Counted from the first letter of the stretch, positions 40,224 through 50,017 are shown. The stretch: 64,000 nucleotides of DNA from Microbacterium oleivorans (GCF_023715745.1 NZ_JAMBOV010000004.1:1-64000); one strand, 5' to 3'. Notes: generated from the letters alone by a model not told the origin. Numbers and translations are program-made.

Positions 40224-41113
40224 GGGAGGTCTACCGGGATCCGGTCTACGACGGGGCGACCGATCCGCTCGTCGTGATCGACGACGCCGGTCGTTGGTGG
40301 ATGTTCTACACTCAGCGCCGCGCGACGCACCCCGACCCCGGCGCCGGTGTCGCCTGGGTGCACGGCAGCCGCATCGGCGTCGCACGTTCGACCGACGGCA
40401 TCCGCTGGTCGTACGCCGGAACCCTCGAGCCGACCACCGACGGGCTGGGCATGGATGCCGAGGGCCCGCCCCCGAGCACGGATCGCACCCATTGGGCGCC
40501 CGAGGTCGCGCACGACGGCATCGGCTGGCGGATGTACCTCACCGAGATCGACGGGGTCCCCGACCAGTGGCCGGGGTACGCCCGTCACATCGTCGAGTAC
40601 CGATCCGCCGACCTCGCCCGCTGGCACCGGATAGGCCCGATCACCCTCGACAGCGACCGCGTCATCGATGCAGCGGTCGCGCGGACTCCCGACGGCCGGT
40701 GGCGGCTCTGGTACAAGGACGAGGCCGCCGATTCGGTGACGAAGGTCGCGGTCTCCGCCGACCTCGCGACGTGGCGGTCGGAGGGCACCGCGATCGGCGG
40801 TCGGCCCCACGAGGGGCCGACGGTGTTCGAGCTCGACGGCTCCTGGTGGATGATCGTCGACGAGTGGCGCGGCATGGGGGTGTACCGCTCGACCGATGCC
40901 GTCGCGTGGCAGCGGCAGGGTGGGGCGGATGCCGTCATTCTCGGCGCGGGGGCCGTGCCGAGCTCGGGCTTCGGCCACCACGGGGCACCGGTGCGCGAGA
41001 ACGGCAGGATGTGGTTCTACTTCTTCACGCACCCGGGGGTCCCCGACGAGCGGCGCAGCGTCGTCTTCCGGGCGGAGCTCGTGGTGCGCGACGGGGAATT
41101 GTTCGTCATCTAG
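40220..41113 (+). CDS. GH43-like five-bladed propeller glycosidase
   Basis: 297 aa, no signal peptide. Blade-like repeats with aromatic and aspartate pairs (DGATDPLVVIDDAGRWWMFY; WAPEVAHDGIGWRMYLTE; DAAVARTPDGRWRLWYKDE; GPTVFELDGSWWMIVDE) suggest the GH43/GH32 fold. Asp in the first repeat, Asp in the third and Glu in the EGPTVF repeat would be the catalytic triad. It starts at GTG overlapping the exporter stop. Probably cleaves arabinose, xylose or galactose side units from imported oligosaccharides. Confidence 0.75.
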   Translation: MREVYRDPVYDGATDPLVVIDDAGRWWMFYTQRRATHPDPGAGVAWVHGSRIGVARSTDGIRWSYAGTLEPTTDGLGMDAEGPPPSTDRTHWAPEVAHDGIGWRMYLTEIDGVPDQWPGYARHIVEYRSADLARWHRIGPITLDSDRVIDAAVARTPDGRWRLWYKDEAADSVTKVAVSADLATWRSEGTAIGGRPHEGPTVFELDGSWWMIVDEWRGMGVYRSTDAVAWQRQGGADAVILGAGAVPSSGFGHHGAPVRENGRMWFYFFTHPGVPDERRSVVFRAELVVRDGELFVI

Positions 41114-41120
41114 TCCGGCA

Positions 41121-41148
41121 GGCGGTCCCCGATCCGTACGCCGGACCG
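41121..41148. terminator. Possible terminator after the GH43-like gene
   Basis: GCGGTCC (41121-41127) and GGACCGC (41142-41148) form a 7-bp stem, flanked by a second short pair (TCCGG, CCGGA). No T-run follows. Between it and 41185 nothing else is seen. Confidence 0.4.
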
Positions 41149-41184
41149 CTGACGGGTAGCCTGGGACCGGTCACAGCTTTGCTC

Positions 41185-41232
41185 TTGAAAAACGTTTCAA
41201 CCCCGACTACAGTGCAAGGCAAGCGCTTTCCC
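41185..41232 (+). promoter_or_regulatory. Promoter and two LacI-type operators of importer 3
   Basis: TTGAAA (41185-41190), 17 bp, TACAGT (41208-41213) is a near-consensus promoter. The palindrome TTGAAAAACGTTTCAA (41185-41200) overlaps the -35 box, and a second site, GGCAAGCGCTTTCCC (41218-41232), covers the start site, giving double repression geometry. Confidence 0.8.
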
Positions 41233-41323
41233 GCGGACTCCGGTCCGCCGCACCAGGAATGCCAGATCACGGACCATGACGTCCACCAGCACTCGCAACA
41301 CGGACGTTCGAGAGAGGACAAAG

Positions 41324-42613
41324 ATGTTCATCAGCAAACGCGCGCTCGCCGCCGTCGCCCTCGCGACCGGCTCGGCCATCGCCCTCGCAGGCTGCGCCGG
41401 TTCGCCGGAGCCCGCAGGCACCTACGACCCCGACGAGAAGGTCTCGATCGATCTCGCGTTCTGGGGCAACGACGTCCGCGCCGATCTGTACAACAAGGCG
41501 ATCGAGGCGTTCAACGAGAAGTACCCCAACATCACGGTCAACACGAGCTTCCTCGCCTTCCCCGAGTTCTGGGAGAAGCGGCAGACCGAAGCGGCGGGTA
41601 AGAACCTCCCCGACGTCATGCAGTTCGACTACTCCTACCTGCGTCAGTACTCCGAGAACGGTCTCCTTCTCGACCTCGACCCGTACCTGGGCGGCATCAT
41701 CGAGACAGATCCACTGCCGCAGAACATCCTCGACATCGGCGTCGTGAACGACACGACGTACGGCATCGCGACATCCACGAACGCGTGGGGCCTGTTCACC
41801 AACCCCGTCCTGCTCGAGCAGGCGGGCGTCGACGAGTTCGCCGGTGGTTCCTGGGACGACTACACCGCCTGGATGAGCGAGATCACCGACGCCAGCGGTG
41901 GCGAGTTCTGGGGCGGCAGCGACTACACCGGCCGCATCCAGAACTTCGAACTGCAGCTGCGCTCGGAAGGAGGCGAGCTCTTCACCGAGGAGGGCGAGCC
42001 CGGCTTCGACGAGGCACGGCTGAAGGCGTTCTGGGAAGAGGGTCAGTCGATCCGCGACGGCATCGGCGTCCCGCAGCAGACCGTCGAGGAGGCCCTCCCG
42101 CTGGGCGGGTTCGACACGGCGCTGACCGCGAGCGAGCTCACCTGGGACAACTTCGGCGCCGGCTACCTCGGCAACCTCGGCGCGGACTACACCGAGCTCG
42201 GTCTCGTCGCTCCGCCGGTCACGGAGGAGGGCGCGAAGGACCTGTACCTCAAGCCTTCGATGCTGCACTCGATCGCCGCGAACACCGATGAGCCCGAGGC
42301 GGCTGCGACGCTCGTGAACTTCCTCGTCAACTCGCCCGAGTCGGGCGAGATCTTCGGAACCAACCGAGGCCTCCCCGCCTCCGAGACCGCCCTCGCCGCC
42401 GCGGAGCTCGACCCGCTCAGCCAGCAGGTCAAGGACTACGAGGCGTCCATCGCCGACCGTCTCGGCGACGCTCCTCCCGTTCCGATCGTGGGGTATGGCA
42501 CCCTCGAGGAGAAGTTCCGTCAGCTCGGAGTGGAGCTGAACTTCGGCACCACGACCGTCGATGACGCCGTCTCGCAGTTCTTCACCGAGATGGACGTCGT
42601 CCTCAACCAGTGA
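41324..42613 (+). CDS. Sugar ABC transporter substrate-binding lipoprotein (importer 3)
   Basis: 429 aa. Signal peptide MFISKRALAAVALATGSA, lipobox ALAGC (C24), then a family 1 solute-binding domain (VSIDLAFWGNDVRADLYNKA; DYTAWMSEITDASGG). The ATG at 41324 has GAGAGGAC upstream; an in-frame ATG at 41276 would extend it by 16 residues but lacks a ribosome site. First gene of the SBP-permease-permease set and controlled by the double operator before it. Confidence 0.94.
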   Translation: MFISKRALAAVALATGSAIALAGCAGSPEPAGTYDPDEKVSIDLAFWGNDVRADLYNKAIEAFNEKYPNITVNTSFLAFPEFWEKRQTEAAGKNLPDVMQFDYSYLRQYSENGLLLDLDPYLGGIIETDPLPQNILDIGVVNDTTYGIATSTNAWGLFTNPVLLEQAGVDEFAGGSWDDYTAWMSEITDASGGEFWGGSDYTGRIQNFELQLRSEGGELFTEEGEPGFDEARLKAFWEEGQSIRDGIGVPQQTVEEALPLGGFDTALTASELTWDNFGAGYLGNLGADYTELGLVAPPVTEEGAKDLYLKPSMLHSIAANTDEPEAAATLVNFLVNSPESGEIFGTNRGLPASETALAAAELDPLSQQVKDYEASIADRLGDAPPVPIVGYGTLEEKFRQLGVELNFGTTTVDDAVSQFFTEMDVVLNQ

Positions 42614-42619
42614 CCGACC

Positions 42620-42649
42620 GGGGTCCGGATGCCGCGGCATCCGGACCCC
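42620..42649. terminator. Perfect 30-bp palindrome between binding protein and permease genes
   Basis: GGGGTCCGGATGCC (42620-42633) is repeated inverted at 42636-42649 around a GC dinucleotide, so the whole 30 bp is a perfect palindrome. It begins seven bases after the binding-protein stop and likely sets the ratio of binding protein to permeases by mRNA protection or attenuation. Confidence 0.8.
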
Positions 42650-42684
42650 GCATCGTCCGACCGTCCCGATACCTGGAGCAGCCC

Positions 42685-43677
42685 GTGAGCACCACCGCGA
42701 CGAGGGTCATCGTCACCGGCGAGAAGCGACGTCGCACCCTCGCGAACAGCCGCCGACCCGAGGACCTCGACCGTCCCACCCAGCGTTCGCGCGCCCGACG
42801 CGAAACTCTCGCCGGCTACGGCTTCTTGATCCCGTGGCTCGTCGGATTCTTCGGACTGACGATCCTGCCGATGGCGTACTCGCTCTACCTGTCGTTCACG
42901 CGATACAACATCTTCCAGCCGCCGCGCTGGATCGGATTCGACAACTACGTCCGGCTGTTCACGAATGACCCGCAGTTCATCCAGTCCGCGCAGATCACGC
43001 TGGTCTACGTCCTGGTCGGCACGCCGATCACCCTGCTCGCTGCCCTGCTCGTGGCGATGCTGCTGAACTTCCGCGACAAGGGTGCCGGATTCTTCCGTTC
43101 CGCTTTCTACGCTCCCTCGCTCATCGGCGGATCGGTCTCGGTCGCGATCGTCTGGCGGGCGATGTTCGGCTCCGACGGCCCCGTCGACTCATCGCTGTCG
43201 TTCCTCGGTATCGACCTCGGCGGCTGGATCGGCAACCCGAGCCTCGTCCTCCCCGCGATGATCATCCTGTCGATCTGGCAGTTCGGCGCGACGATGGTCA
43301 TCTTCCTGGCCGGACTGAAGCAGATCCCCAAGGAGCTGTACGAGGCCGCGGAGATGGACGGCGCCGGTGCCTGGCACCGGTTCCGCGCCGTGACGCTGCC
43401 GATGCTGTCGCCGGTCATCTTCTTCAACCTGCTGCTCGGTCTGATCGGGGCGTTCCAGGTGTTCGCGTCGGCATACATCATCTCCAACGGCTCGGGCGGC
43501 CCCGCGGGCATGACGAACTTCGTCACGCTCTATCTCTACAAGCGCGGCTTCGCAGACGGTCAGATGGGCTACGCGGCCGCCATCGCGTGGGTCCTGCTCG
43601 TCGTCGTCGCGATCATCGCCTTCATCCTCTTCCGCACCCAGCGTTCCTGGGTGCACTACGCCGGAGACAACCGATGA
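42685..43677 (+). CDS. Sugar ABC transporter permease, MalF type (importer 3)
   Basis: 330 aa. A long basic cytoplasmic N-terminus precedes six membrane helices; EAA loop ELYEAAEMDGAGAWHRF. GTG at 42685 is preferred because TGGAG lies about seven bases before it; an earlier in-frame GTG at 42610 would start inside the binding-protein stop and translate through the palindrome. ATGA overlap with the next permease. Confidence 0.92.
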   Translation: MSTTATRVIVTGEKRRRTLANSRRPEDLDRPTQRSRARRETLAGYGFLIPWLVGFFGLTILPMAYSLYLSFTRYNIFQPPRWIGFDNYVRLFTNDPQFIQSAQITLVYVLVGTPITLLAALLVAMLLNFRDKGAGFFRSAFYAPSLIGGSVSVAIVWRAMFGSDGPVDSSLSFLGIDLGGWIGNPSLVLPAMIILSIWQFGATMVIFLAGLKQIPKELYEAAEMDGAGAWHRFRAVTLPMLSPVIFFNLLLGLIGAFQVFASAYIISNGSGGPAGMTNFVTLYLYKRGFADGQMGYAAAIAWVLLVVVAIIAFILFRTQRSWVHYAGDNR

Positions 43678-44606
43678 GCACCTCCAACGTCACCACGACC
43701 TCCGGCGCGGCATCGACGCCCGTCTTCGCCGCGCAGCAGGTCATCGCGAACCCGCCGCGTCGCCGCGTGAAGCGCAAGACGTGGCAGACGGTCATCTGGC
43801 TCGTCGTGCTCGTCGCGCTGACGGCTCTCGTCCTCTACCCGCTCGTCTGGCTGGCGGTCTCGACGCTCAAGCCGAACTCGGAGTTCGGGCAGAATTCGGG
43901 ACTCATCCCGAACTCACCGTCGTTCGACAACTACACGAAGGTCTTCGAGGGCATTGCGGGTGTGCCGCTGCTCCAGTTCTTCTGGAACTCGCTCATCCTT
44001 GCCGTCGCGGCGGTCGTCGGCACGGTTCTCTCCAGCGCCCTGGCCGCCTACGCGTTCGCCCGCATCCAGTTCAAGGGTCTCGGCATCCTGTTCGCGGCGA
44101 TGATCGGCACGCTGCTGCTGCCGTTCCACGTCGTGATCATCCCCCAGTACATCCTGTTCAACAACCTGGGGCTCGTCGACACGTTCTGGCCGCTGATCCT
44201 GCCGAAGTTCCTCGCCACCGAGGCGTTCTTCGTCTTCCTCCTCGTCCAATTCATGCGGCAGATGCCGAGGGACATGGATGAGGCGGCGCGCATCGACGGC
44301 GCCGGCCACGTCCGCATCTTCTGGGCGATCATCCTGCCGCTGGTCAAGCCCGCGCTGATCACGTGCGCGATCTTCGCGTTCATCTGGTCGTGGAACGACT
44401 TCCTCGGGCCGCTGCTGTACCTCACGAGCCCCGAGAACTACCCGCTGCCGATCGCGCTGCGCCTCTACAACGACCAGTCCTCGACGAGCGACTTCGGTGC
44501 GACCGTGACGGCCTCGTTCCTCGCACTGGTCCCAGTGCTGCTGTTCTTCCTCGTGTTCCAGCGCTTCCTCGTCGACGGCGTCGCGACCCAGGGTCTCAAG
44601 GGCTGA
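43674..44606 (+). CDS. Sugar ABC transporter permease, MalG type (importer 3)
   Basis: 310 aa, six membrane helices, EAA loop DMDEAARIDGAGHVRIFWAI. The N-terminus is Thr/Ser-rich then Arg-rich (NPPRRRVKRKTW). It ends five bases before the YesL-like gene. It closely resembles importer 2's MalG-type permease in the core (SLIL.. to VVIIPQYILFNNLGLVDTFW), suggesting the two importers share ancestry. Confidence 0.93.
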   Translation: MSTSNVTTTSGAASTPVFAAQQVIANPPRRRVKRKTWQTVIWLVVLVALTALVLYPLVWLAVSTLKPNSEFGQNSGLIPNSPSFDNYTKVFEGIAGVPLLQFFWNSLILAVAAVVGTVLSSALAAYAFARIQFKGLGILFAAMIGTLLLPFHVVIIPQYILFNNLGLVDTFWPLILPKFLATEAFFVFLLVQFMRQMPRDMDEAARIDGAGHVRIFWAIILPLVKPALITCAIFAFIWSWNDFLGPLLYLTSPENYPLPIALRLYNDQSSTSDFGATVTASFLALVPVLLFFLVFQRFLVDGVATQGLKG

Positions 44607-44611
44607 TCACC

Positions 44612-45268
44612 GTGGCGGGGATCCGTGCACAGCGGCGCGCCGAGCGCGCGGCGGTGCGCGCCGACCGCTCGGGGAGCGGCCCCGTCCTCGAGGAGCGTCC
44701 TCCGGCGAGGTTCCCCGGTGCCGCGGCGAAGTTCGCGCTGTTCGGCGAGGTGCTCCTGGTCGGACTGCTCGTCCTGCTCGTGGGCGCGCTCGTCGTGACC
44801 CTTCCGGTGGCCTTGGCCGCAGGCATCCGTCACCTCGGTCGGTTCGTCGCGGCGGAGGACTCCCGACTCGGCCTGTTCTGGCGCGACGTGCGCGCCGGGA
44901 TCACGGGCGGGAGCCTCGTCGGGCTGGTCTCCGTCGTGATCGCCGCCGTTCTGGCTGTCGACATCCTGCTCGCCCGCACCGGCATGCTCCCGGGCGGGGT
45001 CGTGGTCGAGGCCGTCGGATGGGCGGGACTCGCCGGCCTGTCCGTCGCCCTGCTCGTCGCCGCGGGCGCCTGGGCCCCCGCGTCCGGCTGGCGAGAAGCG
45101 GTCCGGAGCGTCCCGGTGATCGTCCGGGATGACGTGCGGGGGCTCGCCTTCTACGTCGCGGCCGTCGCGTTGGCCGTCATCCTGACGTGGATGCTGCCGC
45201 CGCTGCTGCCCGCTGCCTTGGGGTGCGCGGTGCTCGCCGTCGTAGCGGTGCCGCACCGCCGCCGCTGA
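44612..45268 (+). CDS. YesL/DUF624-like membrane protein
   Basis: 218 aa, GTG start. Four to five membrane helices; the segment FGEVLLVGLLVLLVGALVVT followed by LPVALAAGIRHLGRFVAAED and FWRDVRAGITGG resembles DUF624 (YesL) proteins, which are encoded with CUT1 sugar importers and pectin-type loci. Last gene of the importer 3 operon, convergent with the heparinase-like gene with one base between stops. Likely a transport accessory. Confidence 0.78.
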   Translation: MAGIRAQRRAERAAVRADRSGSGPVLEERPPARFPGAAAKFALFGEVLLVGLLVLLVGALVVTLPVALAAGIRHLGRFVAAEDSRLGLFWRDVRAGITGGSLVGLVSVVIAAVLAVDILLARTGMLPGGVVVEAVGWAGLAGLSVALLVAAGAWAPASGWREAVRSVPVIVRDDVRGLAFYVAAVALAVILTWMLPPLLPAALGCAVLAVVAVPHRRR

Positions 45269-45269
45269 C

Positions 45270-46958
45270 TCAGCGCAGGCGGCGGACCGTGACGGTCGCT
45301 CGGCCGGGTGTCGTGCCGGTCAGATAGAGACGGGGTCCGCCGAGTGCATCGGTGCCGCCCAGGTAGTCGTAATCCTCGCCGGGAAGGTATCCCGCGGCCG
45401 CGGACGCTCCCGTACCCGGCCCGACCTCGATCGCGTCCGCCCCGACGCGGTACCGCGCGGATCCCGAGGCGAGGACGACGGTGTCGCCGGCGGTAGGGGT
45501 GACCCCCTCGAAGGCGCCGCCCGCGCGGAACGCGAACTCGAGGTTCCACGCGCAGATCGGACCGTCCGTCTCGATCGTCAGCCGGGCGCCGTCCTCGGTC
45601 GGGGCGATCTCGATCCGGGTGTCGAGCGGCACCTCGTGCCGCGGGCGCTCGTCGAACGACATCGCGGCGGAGAAGCGCCCCTCGTCGACGACGCGGTAGT
45701 CCCCGTCCGGGCGGCGGCGCGCGGCATCCAGCGGCCCAAAGTACGCGGGCGACAGGTGCTCCTCGAGCACGATCCGGTCGTCGGCGATCGTCATCCGGTC
45801 GGCGCGGAACGGTCCCAACCCGAAGAAGTGACGTGACAGGCGCACGGACTCGAGCACGGCGTCGCCGGCGAACATGCGGAGGAACGTGGGGTTGCTCGCC
45901 AGCCCCGACCGGATGCGCCGGGCGACGGCGTAGTCGGACCCGCCGAAGACGGTCAGCGTGCGGTCGGGTGTGCGGTCGACGACGAGCCCGGACACCGGCC
46001 ATGCGTGTCGCGCCCGCCTGGCGGGCGCGACCGAGGAGGGCAGCGGCTCGCGCAGCGCCGGGTGCAGCAGCATGTCGGCGAGCGCGGTCTGCGGATCGAT
46101 GACCGGAGCGGATGCCGCGACCCGTGCCGCCCACGCGAAGTCTTCGCGCCCCGTCTCGAGGGCGAGCCGGCGGTAGTGCAGCGCGTAGGGCGCGAGCGGG
46201 AAGGCCGGCTCGCGCTGATCCTGCCGCCGGGAATGCACGGTCTCGACCGACCCGTCGGGGTGGATCAGTCCGAGCGTCGCCTCGAGATTCCGCGCGACGA
46301 CCTCGCGGAGCTCGGGGAGGTCGAGGACGTCGGCGATGACGAGCAGCGAGGGGTTCGAGACGTACACGGCGTAGTTGGCGCTGCGCTCGGAGTACAGGCC
46401 GTCGGCGTCGATGTCGACGCCCTCGGCCAGCCACTCCCGGGCACGCGCTTCGAGCCGTTCGTCCGGACGGTGCCGATGCAGTCGGACGAGGGCGGCGCTG
46501 AGCTCCCACCGGTGGTTCGGGGTGTGGACGCCGCCCGCGAGCATCGCGGGAGCCGCTCGATCGGCGATGCCGCCGAGGATCTCGGCGACCCGGTCGAGTC
46601 GGGTATCGCCCGAGCGGCGCGCGAGCTCGAGGATGTCGCCGAGGTCGTTGATCGTGAAGCCCGTGTCGGGCGGCGATTCGACGTTGTCGCCGCCGAGGAA
46701 CAGGCCCGTCGGCGACTGCAGGTCGTGCAGAACCCGCGCGTACGTCTCGGCGAGCCCAACCACGGCGGGGGAGCCGGCGAACGCCGATGCCGGCTCGAGG
46801 AAGACCGCCACGAGCAGTTTCGCGCGGCGCATCGATTCGCGGTGCGGGCCGAGCCCGGCACCGGACACGTCCGTCGACGCCTGCAGGAGCGACGCCGTCT
46901 CGGCATCCGCCGCGGCGATCACATCGGCGACGAACGTGTCGGTCTGGTCGAGGGTCAT
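45270..46958 (-). CDS. Putative heparinase-like (alpha/alpha-toroid plus beta) carbohydrate-active protein
   Basis: 562 aa, no signal peptide. An N-terminal helical half (PNHRWELSAALVRLHRHRPD; DADGLYSERSANYAVYVSN; HPDGSVETVHSRRQDQ) and a C-terminal beta-rich half suggest a polysaccharide-lyase-like toroid and sandwich. Tyr/His/Arg residues in the helical part could be catalytic, but I do not recognise a defined family. ATG overlaps the alpha-mannosidase stop as ATGA, making it the last gene of the importer 4 operon. Confidence 0.6.
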   Translation of the reverse strand: MTLDQTDTFVADVIAAADAETASLLQASTDVSGAGLGPHRESMRRAKLLVAVFLEPASAFAGSPAVVGLAETYARVLHDLQSPTGLFLGGDNVESPPDTGFTINDLGDILELARRSGDTRLDRVAEILGGIADRAAPAMLAGGVHTPNHRWELSAALVRLHRHRPDERLEARAREWLAEGVDIDADGLYSERSANYAVYVSNPSLLVIADVLDLPELREVVARNLEATLGLIHPDGSVETVHSRRQDQREPAFPLAPYALHYRRLALETGREDFAWAARVAASAPVIDPQTALADMLLHPALREPLPSSVAPARRARHAWPVSGLVVDRTPDRTLTVFGGSDYAVARRIRSGLASNPTFLRMFAGDAVLESVRLSRHFFGLGPFRADRMTIADDRIVLEEHLSPAYFGPLDAARRRPDGDYRVVDEGRFSAAMSFDERPRHEVPLDTRIEIAPTEDGARLTIETDGPICAWNLEFAFRAGGAFEGVTPTAGDTVVLASGSARYRVGADAIEVGPGTGASAAAGYLPGEDYDYLGGTDALGGPRLYLTGTTPGRATVTVRRLR

Positions 46959-49900
46959 GACATCTCCGGTCGGTGCAGGCGGGCGCGCAGGGTGACGACC
47001 TCGAAGGCGCGCAGATCGAGATTCACGATGGTCTCGTCCTCGAGTCGCGCCGCCTCCGCACGGCCGCGCCCAGGGGTCTCGACGAGGTCGCACACCTCGA
47101 GCGACGCGACGGGCAGATCGAACCGGAGGATGCCGCCGGTGCGGGCTCCCCGCTGCTCGAACACCCGCACGATGAGGTCGCTGCTGCCGTCGGCGGCGAG
47201 CTTGACGGCCGAGACGACCAGACCCGCCACCGTGCTCGTGACGAGCGGGGGGACGGCCTCGGCGCCGGTGACCGCGCGCAGGGGGGAGCCGACGAGCGAG
47301 CCCCAGCGGGCGGCATCCGTCGTCGTCTCGGCGGGCGCGAAGACCGAGGTGAACTCGTGCACGCCCTGATCGGCGTCGGGGTCGGGGAACATCGGGGCGC
47401 GCAGCAGCGACTGGCGCACCGTCGTGACGGTGCCGTGCTCGTCGGTCGTCCGCGTCGCGTCGTGGCCGTACACCCCGTCGTTGACGATCGCGGCGCCGGT
47501 TCCCGGCTCGCCGACGTGGACCCAGCGATGGGCGCAGACCTCGTAACGCGCCTCGTCCCACGAGGTGTTGGTGTGCAGCGGACGCCGGACGTGACCGAAC
47601 TGGGTCTCGTAGGCGGCATCCGGCGCATGCACCGCGACGGGAAAGGCGATCTTGAGCAGCCGGTGCCGCTCGTGCCACTCGACACGGGTGCGGATCCGGA
47701 CGGCGCCGCCCTCGGGGTGGATGTCGATCCACTGCTCGGCGGTGCCGTTGGGCAGGGGGTGCGCGACATGCACGACACCCTCGTCCGTCAGGGTCGCCGT
47801 GCCGCCGTCGACGTCGGTGGTCGACAGCCGGTAGGCGGCGTCGAGCTCCCACGCATCCCACTTCGACGGGGCGTCCACGTGCAGCTGCAGCAGACCGCCG
47901 CGCCGACCGGCGGGGATCAGCTCCCGGCCGGTCGCGAGCTCGCGCACGCTGCGCAGCGTTCCGTCGGGTCCGACGAGGACGTCGATCACGTCCGAGCGCA
48001 GCCGGAAGCCGCCGTCGACCGCCTCGGCGGAGGCGACTGCGGGCTGCGGTGCCGGTCCCGCAGCGCCTGCCGCGGTCCCGCCCGCCGTGACGGCGGCGGG
48101 GTTGAGCACGAGGCGCGTGGAACCGTCGCCCACGAGGGCGGCGACGGCATCCGCGATGATGCGCTCGAGCCGCTCCGTGGTCTCGGCGTGCGAGCGCTCG
48201 GCCTCGCGATGCACCCACGCGATCGCGCTGCCCGGGAGGATGTCGTGGAACTGCAGCAGCAGCACCTCGCGCCAGAGCTCGTCGAGCTCGGCGGAGGGGT
48301 ACGGGAGGCCGCGGCGCAGGGTGGCCGCCGCACTCCAGTGCTCCGCCTCGACGAGGAGCGCCTCATTGCGACGGTTGCCCCGCTTCGTGCGCATCTGGGA
48401 GGTGTAGATGCCGCGGTGGAACTGCAGGTACATCTCGCCCGACCAGACCGGCGGGTCGACGGGCTCGGCGGCCGCCTCGAGGAAGAAATCGCGCGGCGTC
48501 CCGAATGAGACGGTGGGCGAGCCCTCCAGGTCCGCCTGGAGGCGCGCGTCGGTCATCATCTCCCGCGTCGGCCCGCCGCCGCCGTCGCCGAAGCCGAAGG
48601 GCATCAGCGACCGGGTGCTGCCCGCGTGGTCGGCGAAGTTGCGGACGCTGCGGGCCAGCTCGGTCGGACGCATGTCGCCGCTGTAGGTGTTGTTCGGCGG
48701 GAAGTGCGTGAAGATCCGGGAGCCGTCGAGACCCTCCCACACGAAGGAGTGATGCGGCATCGTGTCGACGTCGTTCCAGCACATCTTCTGCGTGAAGAAC
48801 CACTCCAGCCCGGCGCCGCGCAGCAGCTGCGGGAGCCCGGCGGGGAAGCCGAAGGAGTCCGGCAGCCAGCCGACGTCGCTGCGGGCGCCGAAGTGCTCCT
48901 CGAAGAAACGGGTGCCGGCGAGCAGCTGACGAGCGAGCGACTCGCCCGACGGCATGTTGACGTCGGACTCGACCCACATGTTGCCGACCGGGATGAACCG
49001 TCCCTCGGCGACGCGGGCTTTCACGCGCTCGAACAGCTCGGGGTCGCTGCGCCGCACCCACTCGAAGTGCTGCGCCGACGAGCTGACGAAGACGGCGTCG
49101 GGGTCGGCGTCCATGAGCTCGAGCACGTTGGCGAACGTGCGGGTGACCTTGCGCACCGTCTCGCGGCTCGGCCAGAGCCACGCCGAGTCGATGTGCGCGT
49201 GCCCCGTGGCCGTGATGCGATGAGCGGATGCCGCAGCCGGCGCCGCGAGCAGGGGAGCGAGGATGCCGCGGGCGGCGGCCGCGCCCGCCGTCGGGGCGTC
49301 GGGGTCGACCGCGTAGAGCGCGCGCTCGAGACCGTCGAGGATGCGCGCCCGGCGCGGGTCGGAGTCTGTGAGCTCCCGGGCGAGACCGGCGAGGACGATG
49401 ACTTCGCGGCGGAGGCGCTCGACGGTCTCGTCGACGAGGCGCACCTCCATGCGACCGAGGCGGTACAGCGGCTCGGCCCCGGCGGTCGCGGGGTCGCCGA
49501 GGGGCGTCGGGGCGAAGGCGAGAGGGCTCTTGAAGTCGTCGCCACCGGAGAGATCGGGGTTGGCGGCGGCCTCGACCGTGAATGCGAGGCGCTCGCCGGG
49601 AGCGCTCGTGACGGGCACGTGGTGGTTGCGGGGCTCCAGACCCTTCACGACGACGCCGCCGTGGGTGCGGACGAGGCCTTCGCACTGGAAGCCCGGCTTG
49701 GCCTGCGAGAAGCCGAGGTCGAGTGACAGCTCGATGCGTCCGTCCCGAGCGGCCCACTCCGCAGGGACCTCGCCCTCGACCCTGAACCACGTCGTGCCCC
49801 AGGCGCGGCCCCAGCGGTGTGCGGTCTCGACGGGGGTGAAGATGGCGTCCCGCTGCATCCGTTCGACGGACACGGGCTCGCCTGGCAGGTCCCCGCGGTC

Positions 49901-50017
49901 GGGGACCTGCCAGGCCGACACCGCGAGGGGACGGCGGTCAGCGACGACCGCCTCATCGAGGTATTCCCCGATGAAGCGGTCGACGCGTTCCAGGACGAGG
50001 TGATCCCGCGAGGGCAT
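46955..50017 (-). CDS. Glycoside hydrolase family 38 alpha-mannosidase
   Basis: 1020 aa. The N-terminal region resembles the beta-rich domain found before bacterial GH38 catalytic parts. Zinc ligands H275 and D277 are in ATGHAHIDSAWLWP, the nucleophile/zinc ligand D387 is in WLPDSFGFPAG, and the later zinc histidine is in LLQFHDILPGSA. Beta domains follow. No signal peptide, so it removes alpha-mannosyl residues inside the cell. It overlaps the permease by one base (TGATG) and the heparinase-like gene by four. Confidence 0.9.
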   Translation of the reverse strand: MPSRDHLVLERVDRFIGEYLDEAVVADRRPLAVSAWQVPDRGDLPGEPVSVERMQRDAIFTPVETAHRWGRAWGTTWFRVEGEVPAEWAARDGRIELSLDLGFSQAKPGFQCEGLVRTHGGVVVKGLEPRNHHVPVTSAPGERLAFTVEAAANPDLSGGDDFKSPLAFAPTPLGDPATAGAEPLYRLGRMEVRLVDETVERLRREVIVLAGLARELTDSDPRRARILDGLERALYAVDPDAPTAGAAAARGILAPLLAAPAAASAHRITATGHAHIDSAWLWPSRETVRKVTRTFANVLELMDADPDAVFVSSSAQHFEWVRRSDPELFERVKARVAEGRFIPVGNMWVESDVNMPSGESLARQLLAGTRFFEEHFGARSDVGWLPDSFGFPAGLPQLLRGAGLEWFFTQKMCWNDVDTMPHHSFVWEGLDGSRIFTHFPPNNTYSGDMRPTELARSVRNFADHAGSTRSLMPFGFGDGGGGPTREMMTDARLQADLEGSPTVSFGTPRDFFLEAAAEPVDPPVWSGEMYLQFHRGIYTSQMRTKRGNRRNEALLVEAEHWSAAATLRRGLPYPSAELDELWREVLLLQFHDILPGSAIAWVHREAERSHAETTERLERIIADAVAALVGDGSTRLVLNPAAVTAGGTAAGAAGPAPQPAVASAEAVDGGFRLRSDVIDVLVGPDGTLRSVRELATGRELIPAGRRGGLLQLHVDAPSKWDAWELDAAYRLSTTDVDGGTATLTDEGVVHVAHPLPNGTAEQWIDIHPEGGAVRIRTRVEWHERHRLLKIAFPVAVHAPDAAYETQFGHVRRPLHTNTSWDEARYEVCAHRWVHVGEPGTGAAIVNDGVYGHDATRTTDEHGTVTTVRQSLLRAPMFPDPDADQGVHEFTSVFAPAETTTDAARWGSLVGSPLRAVTGAEAVPPLVTSTVAGLVVSAVKLAADGSSDLIVRVFEQRGARTGGILRFDLPVASLEVCDLVETPGRGRAEAARLEDETIVNLDLRAFEVVTLRARLHRPEMS

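Noticed and set aside
42610..42684. Earlier GTG start for the importer 3 permease
   Set aside because: It would translate through the perfect palindrome and has no ribosome site, whereas GTG at 42685 has one.
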